A stretch of 64,000 nt of DNA from Cladorrhinum sp. PSN259 (taxonomy: Eukaryota > Ascomycota > Sordariomycetes > Sordariales > Podosporaceae): the NCBI GenBank assembly GCA_033725935.1, contig MU867107.1, forward strand, positions 124,001 through 188,000. Direction: 5' to 3'. The translations under genes and the position numbers were made by a program. Position 1 is the stretch's first letter. Each line of letters starts with the position of its first letter. Under the pieces are notes generated by a model, which was not told where the DNA came from, made no database searches, and saw only the letters and a program-made list of their open reading frames with translations. Of the stretch, positions 1-10,750 are shown one piece after another.

Positions 1-6
1 GGCACT

Positions 7-840
7 CAAAGGGGGTCGGTTCCGAACATGATAATGAGACCCGGCACCCCCATAGTCTTAAACAACACCATGGTGGCTAGAGCCTGCGCCCTGAGGGCAC
101 AAAACTGCCACTGGATAGTTCTGCTGTTGTTATCCTCGCCCACCACTATGGCCTCTTCGAGTTGGTAAACCAGTTCTGGTTCAGAATATCGGTGACGAAC
201 GGAACCGAGACAAGATCCTTGGGTCCAGTGGTAATTAGAACCCGAGAGTGTACCCCTGGGCCTGTATATGCACCGAATCCGATCTTGTTCCAGGTCACAC
301 CGGCACGATAACGCTGAATAACCAATCCTCCCTTCATGATAAACTAGTAGAGCTTATTGGCACCTTCGTGGGTAAAGGTGACCAATATGGACGTTGACGT
401 TGGTGCCAAAGCGGGGTCTTTCGGACTCCTTTCCTTTCGCTTGTCTAGAGTCTGCCATGGGCAGGTTGACAATTGCCCGCGTATTCGAGTCCGTTTGCGT
501 GCTTGGGTCTGGCTGCGTATTCGGCTCTGGCAGTGCCGTTTGTTGAGTCGTGTTTTGTGAAGCTGTCTGCTGAGCTGGTGGAGCGGGGCCGTTCTGCTTG
601 TTTGCGAGGTACTTATGCCACCGTCTCACCACCGCCTTATAGGTCCCATTGCTTTCCGCCCATTCTAATGGGTACGGATCTTCAATTGACTCCCAGAAAT
701 GTGAATTGCTCAATCTTGCTGCCTCGGCCAGAATGGCTAGCGGGCTCGCGACACGGTGTCTTTCGCTCGCTTGACAGATTCGTTGTAATCATCTCGCTTC
801 TCTAGGAGTTGGGTCGCTCGAACTCATGGGTGTCGACTTG
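7..840 (-). pseudogene. Possible decayed ORF cluster at left edge
   Basis: Three overlapping minus-strand reading frames lie end to end here: one from 713 to 354 (Gln/Thr/Pro-rich tail), one from 337 to 146, and a third open from about 180 to a stop near 7. Each breaks off where another frame continues, and a TAG interrupts the frame just upstream of 337. This is the pattern of a gene with frameshifts and stops, or of exons I cannot join. I do not recognise the product. The segment touches the window edge, so the true extent is unknown. It could also be chance open frame. Confidence 0.22.
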
Positions 841-2558
841 CGGCTGCGGGGCAGTGGGTGTCGGTGGGAGATTGGTAATCTAGAGACTGCAGTTCTCTTC
901 GGGTTTCAGTTTGGCGGATCTGTTCTGGTCGGCAAAACCCGTTTCCCTCTTAATTCTCAGTGAAATCGAGGTGACGCTCCAATACCTTGCTCCCGCCATC
1001 GTCGGGATGAGTCTGGTCGAATTCCGCCTTCAACAAAGCGTCCATGGGTTTGAAATTAGGCTCCGAAGAGGTCAAAAATCGAGCAGCGCCACGACTGTGG
1101 GAGAACGGTTAGTTATCTTTCAACCATGCCCTAAATTCTTAATACCAAATACACAAACTAGCTTCAATATTGTTCCATTGATTAGACAGCTTGAAATCCA
1201 TGATCTCATGACCTGCCGACGCGCGTTTCGACGACTCAAGTTGGCGAACTTCAGCCGGGCTATCGAGTCACTCTGCAATGACATGCGTAGACTGTAGTTG
1301 CGACTGGTAGACAAAAGATGCTGCGACTTACCTTAAATGAGATCGAGGAAGCCTCGCAAAGACTCGTACTTTGTAAAGATAGCTCTGCAGCGAATATCGA
1401 GATGGATTGTGGTCCTGCGGTAGAACAAGTAGATTGGTTTTTGACTGCCAGCAGTACCTGCGTTTCCTTGCGTTCTTCGGTATCAGCCGCAACTACAAGT
1501 TGGGGTCAAAGTTGGTGCAGTCGTCATATGCGTGTCCCATACCGCTCGGCATCTTCTTCTGTCTAGACCTCGCTGCACCGCAGTTCCCTTCATAGCCGAC
1601 TCAGCCTTCGACCCCAAGTCGACACAGCGAGCAACGAGACTTTTCCTACCTCACGATTAGATACCCCGACATTACGTAGCCATCATATCTTCCATGTTTG
1701 CGGTATCTAGTGTTCTGGGTCGTACAAATCTTCCGAGTGCTTTTATCGTGGTCGTCCCGAAGCTTTTGAGCTTCAGCGCAGGTGTGAGTGCCGACTCCTG
1801 CTTCCTGCCTGCCAGGATGTTTGCGGATATGACTAGAATATGATAGAGAACTTACACGACGTGATCAGTTCAAAGCCGATGCACACCGTTGCCAAGATTT
1901 TCTGTGACGCTAAACGAAAATAGGCAGTTTGTTTACTCCCCTGACTTGCAGTGGCGAGTCAGCTCTTCTCCATGATCAGTTTCCAAATCTGACAACAGGA
2001 AAGGCATCGACAGAGCAAACTGAGACTAATGCAGTTCATTTCTTGGTAGAACTGCGACTTCCTCAGTGGTGCATTGATCTTTTTTTCCTCAGTAGTTAGC
2101 CAGAACTTCAGGTACATGTTTGGTACCAATGGGAAATACTTTGAGAATGAAGGAATTCTCGATTAAGACGGTGGTTGTTGTTGGACGGTATGTACTGCTC
2201 TTGTTTCTTTTGCGTTCAAGGTTGTTTATTCCATGGGTCTCACAATCCGCGTTGTTGGTTTGCAGAAATCCAATCGTTGTGATGTTGTGTCGATTTTTTT
2301 GCCGGTGTTGTGGAGATTATCAATTGCAGGTGTGGTGATAGCTTCGTTGGCCGGTGGAATTGAAGATGTTGTGCAATTGTTCAACTGAAGAGTGTTGATG
2401 GCTTCACGTTTGTATTGAGAGGTGTTGTGGTTGGTTGGTTGCAGCAAGTCCTTTGTTCTATTGTGAATGATTGCAAGGTTTCAGGGAACTTGAACGCAGC
2501 CTCCAAGGGAAGCCAATACAAGTAAAGTAAGTTGTAGAACAAAAAAGCCAAAAATATT
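841..2558. other. Intergenic, no gene supported
   Basis: Open frames up to 128 codons occur (for example 911-1297 on the plus strand), but none has a recognisable domain, a consistent start context or convincing introns. I see no repeat or RNA gene in this stretch. Confidence 0.5.
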
Positions 2559-2918
2559 GCACCTGCCAGGGTTTGATCCTGGGTCTTGCGGAGTCGCACC
2601 TCATGGAGGTATGGACACTCAGGAGAACACGAGCTCCTTTTAGGAGGACACGAGCTCCCTCAGAGAACTGAGCTCCGGCTGTCGTGCTGCCAGTCGTCAG
2701 AGAGCAGATGGTCGAAAGGGCGTACTGTAGGTGGTCGTGGTTATTGTCCGTCGTCGTCCGGGAGCAAGAGACTGCCGACCAAGTTCTCTGCTGGAGGAGA
2801 GAGCCCGGCGTGGGCAGCCCGTTGGGGCCTGGCGTCAGACGAATTGGAGCTGCAAGGAAGGCCGTCTTTAAACTACCTAACTTGCATCCGCATGTGCTAA
2901 CCACTACACCACAGGTGC
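2559..2918 (-). tRNA. tRNA-Cys(GCA)-like gene with about 289-nt intron
   Basis: On the minus strand, GCACCTG at 2918-2912 pairs perfectly with CAGGTGC at 2565-2559 as a 7-bp acceptor stem. A canonical A box and D arm (GTGTAGTGGTTAGCAC) follow at 2909-2894. The anticodon stem is TGCGG (2892-2888) with CCGCA (2591-2587). The loop reads A-T-GCA-A, then an insertion from about 2881 to 2593 sits exactly where eukaryotic tRNA introns sit, between positions 37 and 38. The T arm is CCAGG-ATCAAAC-CCTGG, a B-box-like element. Runs of T follow the 3' end, as expected for a Pol III terminator. Oddities: the intron is far larger than usual, and the discriminator base is A whereas cytosolic tRNA-Cys normally has U. 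It may therefore be a tRNA pseudogene or a tRNA-derived element. Confidence 0.6.
2621..2676. repeat. 21-nt direct repeat inside the tRNA-like intron
   Basis: A 21-nt unit containing ACACGAGCTCC occurs at 2621-2641 and 2642-2662, and a shorter degenerate third copy ends in GAGCTCC at 2676. The array lies wholly inside the insertion that splits the tRNA-like gene. Confidence 0.6.
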
Positions 2919-4759
2919 AATTTCTGATTTGTTACTTGCTCCTTCCAACTCGACACCCATATCCCCATGAACGGCTGGCAGGGGTCAGGCACATGAACTC
3001 TCCTCCCATTGGTCGTCTTCCTGCTTTGCGAGCTCCCTAAACTTTTATCTGTGACTTTCCATGCAAGAATTTTGGTGTTTTGGAAGAATGAAGGCAGCTC
3101 CAGCCGTCAAACACCTTGCAGACGCCCCCAACGCCCACCTCTCATCTTCTCCTCCACACTTGCTCGCTTTCATGCATCATTCTACCTTGACATACCGAAC
3201 CTTTTCCTCTTTATTCAACAAAAATGTTTCAATCTCTATTCGTTGTCAGTTACTCTAATATTTTCGTATTTCTCAGGCTTTACTGCAACCTTTTCTAGTG
3301 TCCTCTCACCCATATATTCCTTGACAGACATCACTGCAAGCATTGAATTGAAGGCCCACTGGTATAGAAGTTTCTTCCGTCCTGTTTCCCCTTTCCTTTT
3401 CTTTTCTTTTTGACACCGCTGACTATTTGTTTTCTTCTGTCACTTATTGCAGGACCTCTCTCGACTAATCCGCCGAGGCATACAGACTGTTCCCCATCAA
3501 TAATCAACTGAGGATGCTCGCATCGTCGACAATCTCGCGACGGCCCACATTTGCAAACCCTTATATTGTATTATGAAAGCTTTGATGTTTGTTAAATACC
3601 AATTTGTAACTCGCACTCTCACTTCAATAGATGCCTCCTGTTTTATGCATCAAAAGCTGTATTTCACCCATTGAGCAAATGTCGTCTTTTGCCTACTGAG
3701 GAATGATACCGGACCACATTACAACCCTTCGATGATCCACAGTCTGTACCTCTTTCACTAGAATCAATGTTACATTGGTAAAACCCATGATTAGGTATTA
3801 ATGACACCCGATATAAATACGATATATTCTTACGATTTATCAAGCAAAGTCCTGATAGATGAACCTGCTCACCGCTATTTCGTCTCTTGATTTCTTCAAG
3901 AACGTCACGGTCCTCAAGTGAGATCAACAAACCCCTTGGTAATCTTGCACTGCATCAAGGTCAAACAAAAGCACCAGATGGAAATCTACAAGTGGATTCG
4001 TCTTTGCCTAGTTGCCTATCCACTTCATAGTCGTGGTTCGTCTCAAATTCTTCTTCCATCCTATCAAGCCTCATTCCACTGCAGCAAGAGTCGCAATTGC
4101 CTGATTTGGCAATTGGGTGGCCAGTGACGATGAGGATTTTTTTCGAGAGATGGATAAATGACCCCCGCCTTCAAGTTTCTAATTGGTCCTTAATAAATGC
4201 CAACATCGTCACAAGGAATCCATCCACTAATAGAAAAGCAGCAAACGCCGCTGTCAGACTTTTAAACTTTTAAACTTCAGAAGGACAAAGAGTCACTTTG
4301 AGGAAGAGAATGATCGAGGCTTCCAGGTTACCTGTCACCCACTTCTTTGTCAAACCATGCCGAGAACTAAGTAAACAAAAAAAGCCCCTATTACCGCCAA
4401 GACAAAATCAACCCCCTTCATGTGGATAATTACCGACATCAACGAACGTCGTCTTCGGTCACTAAACTTTCTACGGGTGGCACAATTATAATTTTTTTAT
4501 CAAATTTTGTGAGAATGCACACAAACCTTGCAACTCAGATACTATCACATGACGGACGGCCCATCAATGATGCCACAGCAAACTCAAAACTCACAATTCA
4601 CTCCGCCCGATTCATGCAAAACGACTGGCTTAACGCTAAAATTAATTATCTTGTAAGTCACCACATAAAACAAAGAAACAGATATTTATTAAATTGGTAA
4701 GCGTGCACTGATACCCAAGTCCCAAGATTCTCCTCAACCCGAAACATGCTACTACATCA
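2919..4759. other. Intergenic, no gene supported
   Basis: This is an AT-richer stretch with only short open frames (up to 134 codons) lacking recognisable domains. Pyrimidine-rich tracts occur around 3110-3460. I see no RNA gene or clear repeat. Confidence 0.5.
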
Positions 4760-5872
4760 TCAAACACAAACTAGCGTCCTCAGCGCTTTCAAAAGCTTAC
4801 TATTTTCCACGTCAACCGCATCCCTCTCCTCGTCAGGTTTCTGTTTCCTCGGAGGAGGATACAGGCCGGGCGTGTACTTATTCCTCCACGCCCTGTGAAC
4901 CAGCACTTCCAACCCTTCCTCGTTAAAGTAGTACTTCTTCATGTTCCCGTCAATCGACCCGTCAACCCGCGAAGGCACACGATTGCACACACCGCTCAGC
5001 CAGACCTCGTCGGCAGTCTCAGGTCTCGGCTTGTAGGTCATCTGATCACCGTCGACCGTCTCCCTGTGACCTTTACCATCGTCGACGGTCGTCTCACTCT
5101 TCGAGACGGAATCAGCCTTGGAGTTGGCGGGCTTGAGCCAGTTAGACGGATCATCTTGCGAGAGCTCCGAGAACTCAAAAGACGACGCTGGTGGTGATGT
5201 GGGTGATGTTGCTGGGTTGATAAAGACGGGATGCAAGGGGGAAGGATGAGCTGCAATGTCCGCGTTCATGAAGTCAGAGGAGCTGGCGTAAGAGTAAAAC
5301 TCACTGGCAGCGGAACCCGCCGTTTCCTGGTTGACGTCTCTCTTTTTGTTTAGCCAGTGGCTGGCATAAGCATAGAGATCCTCCGCCTCGTCCACGTAGA
5401 CAATGTCGTCCACAATTTCTTCCACCTCGGTCTTCAGGTTCTCCTCGTTATTCATGATACCCGTGACGACGCACTGGGCGGTACAGTAGTTAAAGTCACA
5501 GTTCTCGATAGGTCGGCCGCCGCTAATGCTCTCGGCGCCCTCGTAGTACGCTCCGGTCGCGCAATAGCTGCGGCAGGCATTGATACACCAGTGGACTGTA
5601 TCGAAGGCGGGGTGGCTCTCAACGGTTTGCTCGACGACTTCCTCGTACTGGTGTTCCACATGCTCCTCGATGACGACGTCAGGCTCGAAGTCTACGTCGT
5701 GCTCGTGCTCGTGTTCTTCGAGGATGACAGCAGGTTCAACTTCGCGGTGCTCTTCGGCGACGATCTCGATGGCTTCCCTTGGATCACCGAGTTTTTCGGG
5801 AAGAGCTGCGGCAGTCACCAGCTTGCCGAGAATGGCCAGTGAAAAGACGGCGATGGACTTGAGTGAAGGCAT
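4760..5872 (-). CDS. Secreted acidic Glu/His-rich cysteine protein, unknown function
   Basis: A single-exon gene of 370 residues. The start at 5872 is chosen because it puts a classic signal peptide first: MPSLKS, then a hydrophobic core ending near TAAA at residues 22-24. An upstream in-frame Met at 5968 would bury that signal. Residues about 30-85 are very rich in Glu, Val and His, including the run EEHEHEHD, and could bind metal (inference). A compact cluster of six cysteines in about 40 residues (starting WCINACRSYC) follows, with two further cysteines near the C-terminus. A Lys-Lys-Arg site (LNKKRD) could be cut by a kexin-type protease. The middle is Ser/Pro-rich and probably disordered. 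I recognise no family. It is a candidate secreted or cell-wall protein in a neighbourhood with several other secreted proteins. Confidence 0.7.
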   Translation of the reverse strand: MPSLKSIAVFSLAILGKLVTAAALPEKLGDPREAIEIVAEEHREVEPAVILEEHEHEHDVDFEPDVVIEEHVEHQYEEVVEQTVESHPAFDTVHWCINACRSYCATGAYYEGAESISGGRPIENCDFNYCTAQCVVTGIMNNEENLKTEVEEIVDDIVYVDEAEDLYAYASHWLNKKRDVNQETAGSAASEFYSYASSSDFMNADIAAHPSPLHPVFINPATSPTSPPASSFEFSELSQDDPSNWLKPANSKADSVSKSETTVDDGKGHRETVDGDQMTYKPRPETADEVWLSGVCNRVPSRVDGSIDGNMKKYYFNEEGLEVLVHRAWRNKYTPGLYPPPRKQKPDEERDAVDVENSKLLKALRTLVCV

Positions 5873-6945
5873 CTTGGGTGATCCGCTAATGATTACGCTT
5901 GGAGATGTGAAGGAAGGGTTAAAGATGGAGGAAGCGAATGTGGGGGATGACAAGAAGAGAAACAGCACGAAGAAAAGGAAAAGAAAAATGTGTGAGTCTG
6001 TGATGGATTTTCTCTGGTTCTAAGCAACAGCCACAAAGTTTCAACATTATCGCACCGAGACCTGGGAAGGGCGGTCGCCACAGTACCATCCGATATGGAC
6101 GCTGGATACCGCAGAACTTTGGAGAAGCCATCGTGATTCATGGCCCTCAAGGTCTTCCAGGAACCCATCAGCCCATTTCCACAGTTGTTTGGTGGGATAT
6201 GGATCATAATACCATGCCCAAACTTTCTGATGCTTCCATCTGAGTAAGCCGCACTTTTGGTAAACCCGAAGTCTGGCCACAACCAGCAGAGGGAGATAAA
6301 GCTTGTATAAATAAAACTTTGGTATTCACCAGGGCAAATTATGAGGGAGCTGGAAATCAACACGCGCCGTTTGGGTGAATACATGTTCTTCTCCTGGGCT
6401 GTTGTAACCCGATCTGCTTTTAAACAACGGCGATGCCTGCACGTAGCTAGGAGCAGTTGGCAACAGTTTCGGGGTCCCAATGAGGGGTTGTCTCCTCCCT
6501 GAACCAAACAACCTATCAAATTGGTCAAGGTTTTTCCGGAGCAACACAGCCTAACCAAGATATGAAGTTGGCGGAATTCGGGCATCCTCTGGTTAGGGTT
6601 CAAATCAGCAGCCACAGGGACGCCGGATCGGATGGCCAGAGTCTGGACCAACCTAGCACCTAGCTAGCTCAATCTTGATAACCAGCTGCGGCCAGCATTT
6701 GGAGAAACCAGTGGATTGGGAGAAAGGATTTGCGGGCTCGTAAACAAATAAAAAAAACGTGACCCCTGAGACGAACTTGACGAGCCAATGACGTTTACTT
6801 ACGATCAGACGTGCAACCACATCAAAGCGTAACAAACCTCTTCAGAGCAACTTTCCAAATGTGTTTCTTCTTCTTCTTTGCACCTCTTACTCTTCTCAGT
6901 TCGATTTGTCTTGCAAATTTGAGTCAACGACTCGACTAGACCACC
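5873..6945. other. Divergent intergenic region
   Basis: This separates the secreted protein gene (leftward) from the alcohol dehydrogenase gene (rightward) and should hold both promoters. A 252-codon minus-strand frame at 5893-6651 overlaps the leader of the secreted gene and has no recognisable domain, so I do not call it. CT-rich sequence at 6850-6945 fits the leader of the dehydrogenase gene. Confidence 0.5.
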
Positions 6946-8068
6946 ATGTCTCCATCTATTCCGAAAGAGCAAATGGCCCAGGTCATTGAGGCCGACGGCG
7001 GTGAGTCTTTCCTGTCCTCTTCTTCCATATTTCTCCCCAAACTAACTGACTTGACCAGTCATGACTTACAAAAAGATCCCCGTGCCCACGCCCTCTCCAG
7101 AGCAGGTCCTCATTCACATCGCCTACTCGGGAGTCTGCCACACAGACCTACACGCCCTCAACAACGACTGGCCCCTCCCGCGCAAGACCCCGCTTGTGGG
7201 AGGCCACGAAGGCGCCGGGACAATCGTGGCCCTCGGCTCCTTGGTCCCCAAATCCCAGTTCCAAATCGGCGACCTGGTAGGAATCCAGTGGCTAAACTCA
7301 ACCTGCCATCACTGCACTTTTTGCATGCAAGGCAAAGAGTACCTCTGCCCCGACGCCGCGCTCTCAGGATACACGGTCGACGGCACCTTCCAGCAGTATG
7401 CAGTCGCTCACGCGGCGCACGTCGCTCGTTTCCCCGAGGGAACAAAACTGGACGACGCCGCGCCGATTCTCTGTGCCGGATTGACCGTCTACAAGGGTCT
7501 AAAGACGAGCGGGGCAACGCCAGGCCAATTCATCGCCATCGTCGGAGCGGGCGGCGGGCTGGGCAGTCTCGCAATCCAGTACGCTCGCGCAATGGGGCTG
7601 CACGTCATCGCCATCGACGGCGGCAAAGAAAAGGGCGAAAGCTGCAAGAAGCTGGGAGCCGAGTACTTTGTGGATTTCATGAGCAGCAAGGATCTCGTGG
7701 GCGACGTGAAAGCTGCGTCTGGAAGTAAAGCCATGGGCCCCCACGCCGTCTTGCTGCTCGCGCCCGCCGAGAAGCCGTTCCAGCAGGCGACTGACTATGT
7801 GCGGTCGAACGGGACTGTCGTCTGCATCGGATTGCCTGCGGGCGCGAGGGTGAGCATGCCTGTTTTCGACACGGTCGTGAGGATGATTCAGGTGAAGGGG
7901 TCTTATGTGGGCAGCAGGCAGGACATGTTTGAGGCGGTCGACTTTTTTGTGAGGGGTCTGGTTCATGCTCCCATCAAGAGTGTGGGATTGAGTGAGATTG
8001 GTCAGGTTTTTGATGCCATGAGGGAGAACAGGGTCGTCGGGAGGTACGTGCTTGACACGTCCAAGTGA
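6946..8068 (+). CDS. Zinc-dependent alcohol dehydrogenase (ADH1 family)
   Basis: Two exons, 6946-7000 and 7059-8068, with an intron of GTGAGT...CAG, give 354 residues, the usual length of fungal ADH1. The enzyme interconverts ethanol-type primary alcohols and aldehydes with NAD(H), normally in the cytosol. Visible hallmarks are the catalytic zinc Cys in GVCHTDLH, His-Glu in GGHEGAG, and the third zinc Cys in ILCAGL. Four structural-zinc cysteines lie in TCHHCTFCMQGKEYLC. The Rossmann motif is GAGGGLGSLAIQYA, and the following Asp (AIDGG) favours NAD over NADP. The C-terminus GRYVLDTSK matches the yeast enzyme closely. The first exon encodes only 18 residues but is needed for the conserved N-terminus. 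Whether it is the main fermentative isozyme or a paralogue cannot be decided here. Confidence 0.95.
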
Positions 8069-8807
8069 TGAGGATGGAGGGGAAGAAGGGAAAAAAACAT
8101 TGTAGAGAAGGGCCCTGTTACGGACTCTAACCGAGCTTTTTGGCCTCTTGCTTGGCGCATAGACTCAAAGAAGAAGTGACCTTCGCTAGATAGAAGTTGA
8201 TTCATGCAGGATTTCAATCTAGACTAGACTAGTGACTACCAAAGCTGGAAGTTCTACAAATTGGTTGCCCCAATGTTCTGGCTGTATCCGTACACGAGCA
8301 GGCATTAAGTGATAGGACCCATCAGGATAATGACACGCACATACTCGGCCAGCCACTCGGTCTTTGACAGCGTCCCGACAACTTGGAACTACCCCCTCAT
8401 TTCTTCAACCAAGCAATTCGGCTATAGTACCTTTTTGGTCTAGCTTGCTGTAGGCCAATATCGGATGCCGTGCCGGTTGGTCGGTGGGTTCCTTCACGCA
8501 AGTGTTTTGCCAAAACCGCGATAGCGGACATGCGAGTGTTGGCCGATAATACGACGCTGGCACCTTTTCGGCGTGGGGTTTTAACCCCGGTGGCATCGCT
8601 AAGTTTCAATGCCAGCCCGCCCCCCCACATAACCCAACCGTTTCTGGAGCTCTTTCCCTTGCCAGCTGCAACCCAGGAGGAAATTTAAAAAGGGACGAAC
8701 TTCGCTGCGACTTAGGAAATGGGACGACCCACCTCAGCAAGTATAAGGCTCGGAGCTGCCAGTCGGACAAGCGCACGTTTTTCTTTTCCAACCTCCCGTC
8801 ATCCACC
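8069..8807. other. Intergenic and upstream region of hydrolase gene
   Basis: No gene is supported. Poly-C/T tracts occur near 8617-8630. The right end holds a candidate TATA element listed separately. Confidence 0.5.
8742..8747 (+). promoter_or_regulatory. Candidate TATA element of hydrolase gene
   Basis: TATAAG lies 60 nt upstream of the hydrolase start codon at 8808. Spacing fits a short-leader fungal promoter, but the call rests on the motif alone. Confidence 0.35.
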
Positions 8808-10018
8808 ATGATCCGCCTTCTACCTCTCCTAGGCCTGGCTCTCCCTGCCACGGCAGGTAGGTCGAAATGCTCCGTCATTGAGCCTGCGTCTGGATCATGT
8901 TCAGACGTTGCATTTGAAGTTCCGGTCACGAGCCGGAACATGGTCTTCACCTCCCCACCAGACCTTGACAATGGCACCGCCATCATCGATTTCATGGTGC
9001 AGACCTGGAAGGGAAATATGCCAGCCACCAATGGATTCACCCCTGTCAGCGGTACCTTTACCATCAAAGGCACCTACTGTGTTCCCGCCAAAAACGTCCG
9101 ATCGAAGGATACGCTGGAGGTCCTAGTTCACGGCATCACGTACAACAAAACAATGTAAGTCATTTCCTTGCAATTTTCCGGTATTCCTGTCCCCATCAAC
9201 TGACAAAAATGTGTTTACCTAGGTGGGAGGGAATGGGCTTTGGTAGTGAATACGACTGGCACAAGTACGCAAACTCTCGGGGATACGCCACACTCGCTCT
9301 CGATCGTCTCGGGCACGGCGCCAACCCCCAGTTTCCCGATCCGCTCAACGTAGTCCAGCCCCAAATGCATGTTGAGATCACGCGCGAGATCATGGCAGCG
9401 GCCCGCAACAAGAAATCCCCTGTCAATGTCCTCGGTCGCGCCTTTGAGAAAGTCATCTTCGTCGGTCACTCGTACGGCTCGTTCCTCGGTGTTGCGCTTG
9501 CAGAGCAATATCCTTCCGCGGCAGACGCTCTGGTTCTGACGGGTTTTTCAAACTATCTCGATTTCAGCGCTGTCATTGATGCCCAGTGGGTGCCCGCGGC
9601 CGACCACGACCGGGCCCGTTGGGGCGGCGGTGTTCCTCAGGGATACGTGGTAATGGGGAACGAAACGGAGAGAATTGCCTTTTACGACGGAGCCTACAAT
9701 CCTGCCATGCCGTCAGTTGATTTTCAGTACGAGGACACTCTCACGGTGGGCGAGATTGGAGCTTTGTCTGCAATTCTCGGGCCTGCTCCATCGTACACGG
9801 GCCCCGTCCTCGTTGCCACCCCTGTCCAGGACGTGTTCTTCTGCGAGGAACCGTTGGCGCGGTGTGAATATCACTTGAACGCGACGAGGGTCTCGTTCCC
9901 TAATGCGTCGGACTATGACTACTTTGCGCCCGAGAACACCGGACACGACCTTACGCTGCACTACACTTCCCGAGATACCTTTCGGCAGGTACATGACTGG
10001 CTGGATCGCAAGCTGTGA
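8808..10018 (+). CDS. Secreted alpha/beta hydrolase
   Basis: Two exons, 8808-9154 and 9223-10018, with an intron of GTAAGT...CTAG, encode 380 residues. An N-terminal signal peptide (MIRLLPLLGLALPATAG) marks it as secreted. The fold is shown by the nucleophile elbow GHSYGS (Ser about residue 199), a likely acid Asp about 319 (TPVQDVFF) and the catalytic His about 357 (NTGHDLTLHY). The early segment LVHGITYNKTMWEG would form the oxyanion-hole strand. Splicing is supported because the join restores this strand in frame. Several Cys and Asn-X-Ser/Thr sites fit extracellular life. The family includes esterases, lipases and peptidases, and the substrate is not predictable from sequence. It lies next to a small secreted cysteine-rich protein on the opposite strand. 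Confidence 0.87.
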
Positions 10019-10333
10019 AGTTGTCCGAGGATCATATTGTTTCTCCCAAGTTTACCTAAGTTTTTACTTTTTTGTTCTTGTTGTTTCGACAGCACTACTA
10101 GTATTTACACCCCAATCCACTTCACTCATATGTACATGTACTACTACTCCTTCTTTCTCACCCAAATCCACTTATTTCAGACTCAAGACAACCTCTTTCA
10201 GATTTATGTACCCTATGGTCTGCAACTTTGAAACCCCCAAAAAATGTCAGCAAATCATACTTTTGAATATTTCAAATCCCGTGCGTGAATGAGCAAAAGA
10301 AAATCCAAACTTACTGCCCCCCGCCTTATTAGT
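10019..10333. other. Convergent intergenic spacer
   Basis: The short region between the 3' ends of the hydrolase gene and the small secreted protein gene. It is pyrimidine- and AT-rich, consistent with 3' untranslated sequence from both. Nothing else seen. Confidence 0.5.
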
Positions 10334-10750
10334 CTAATCCCAGCACTGGAAAGAATTGATGGGCATCCACCCGCCGACATAATTCTTGGAGGGGAAGCTG
10401 CCGCACTCGCCGTTGCCCGACAGGATCACCGAGATTCCGTTGCTGGCGTCGCAGTTTGGCAGGTTGTAGATGGCGCAGGTGCCCCTGACCTTGACCGAGG
10501 TGGGGTACGTGAACGAGTTCTTGTCGCAGTTGCTGCGGGTGGCGCCGCCCTTGGTGTAGTGTGTGCACTGGGTCCCAGGCATGTCCTTGGTGAAGGTGAA
10601 GCAGCTGTTGAGGTTCGAGGCGCCGGTTAGCACGCGGTAGGGGCCCTTCATATCGTTGCAGGCCTCGCTTAGGGCGTAGCCCGTGAGTTCCCAGGCTTGG
10701 GTGGCTCCCACGAGGGAGAGGAGAGCGACGGTGAGAGATGGAAGTTGCAT
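10334..10750 (-). CDS. Small secreted cysteine-rich protein (8 Cys)
   Basis: A single-exon gene of 138 residues. The N-terminus MQLPSLTVALLSLVGATQA is a clear signal peptide with an Ala-X-Ala-like cleavage site before WEL. The mature protein of about 119 residues contains eight cysteines, which could form four disulfides. It also has several Asn/Thr/Gly-rich stretches and ends in QCWD. Small size, secretion and even cysteine number are typical of fungal effector-like or cell-wall proteins. I do not recognise a named family. A TATA-like sequence (ATAAATAG read on the minus strand, near 10855-10847) lies about 100 nt upstream. Confidence 0.8.
   Translation of the reverse strand: MQLPSLTVALLSLVGATQAWELTGYALSEACNDMKGPYRVLTGASNLNSCFTFTKDMPGTQCTHYTKGGATRSNCDKNSFTYPTSVKVRGTCAIYNLPNCDASNGISVILSGNGECGSFPSKNYVGGWMPINSFQCWD

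Noticed and set aside
5893..6651. 252-codon minus-strand open frame
   Set aside because: It overlaps the leader of the secreted-protein gene, has no recognisable domain, and its composition is that of non-coding DNA.
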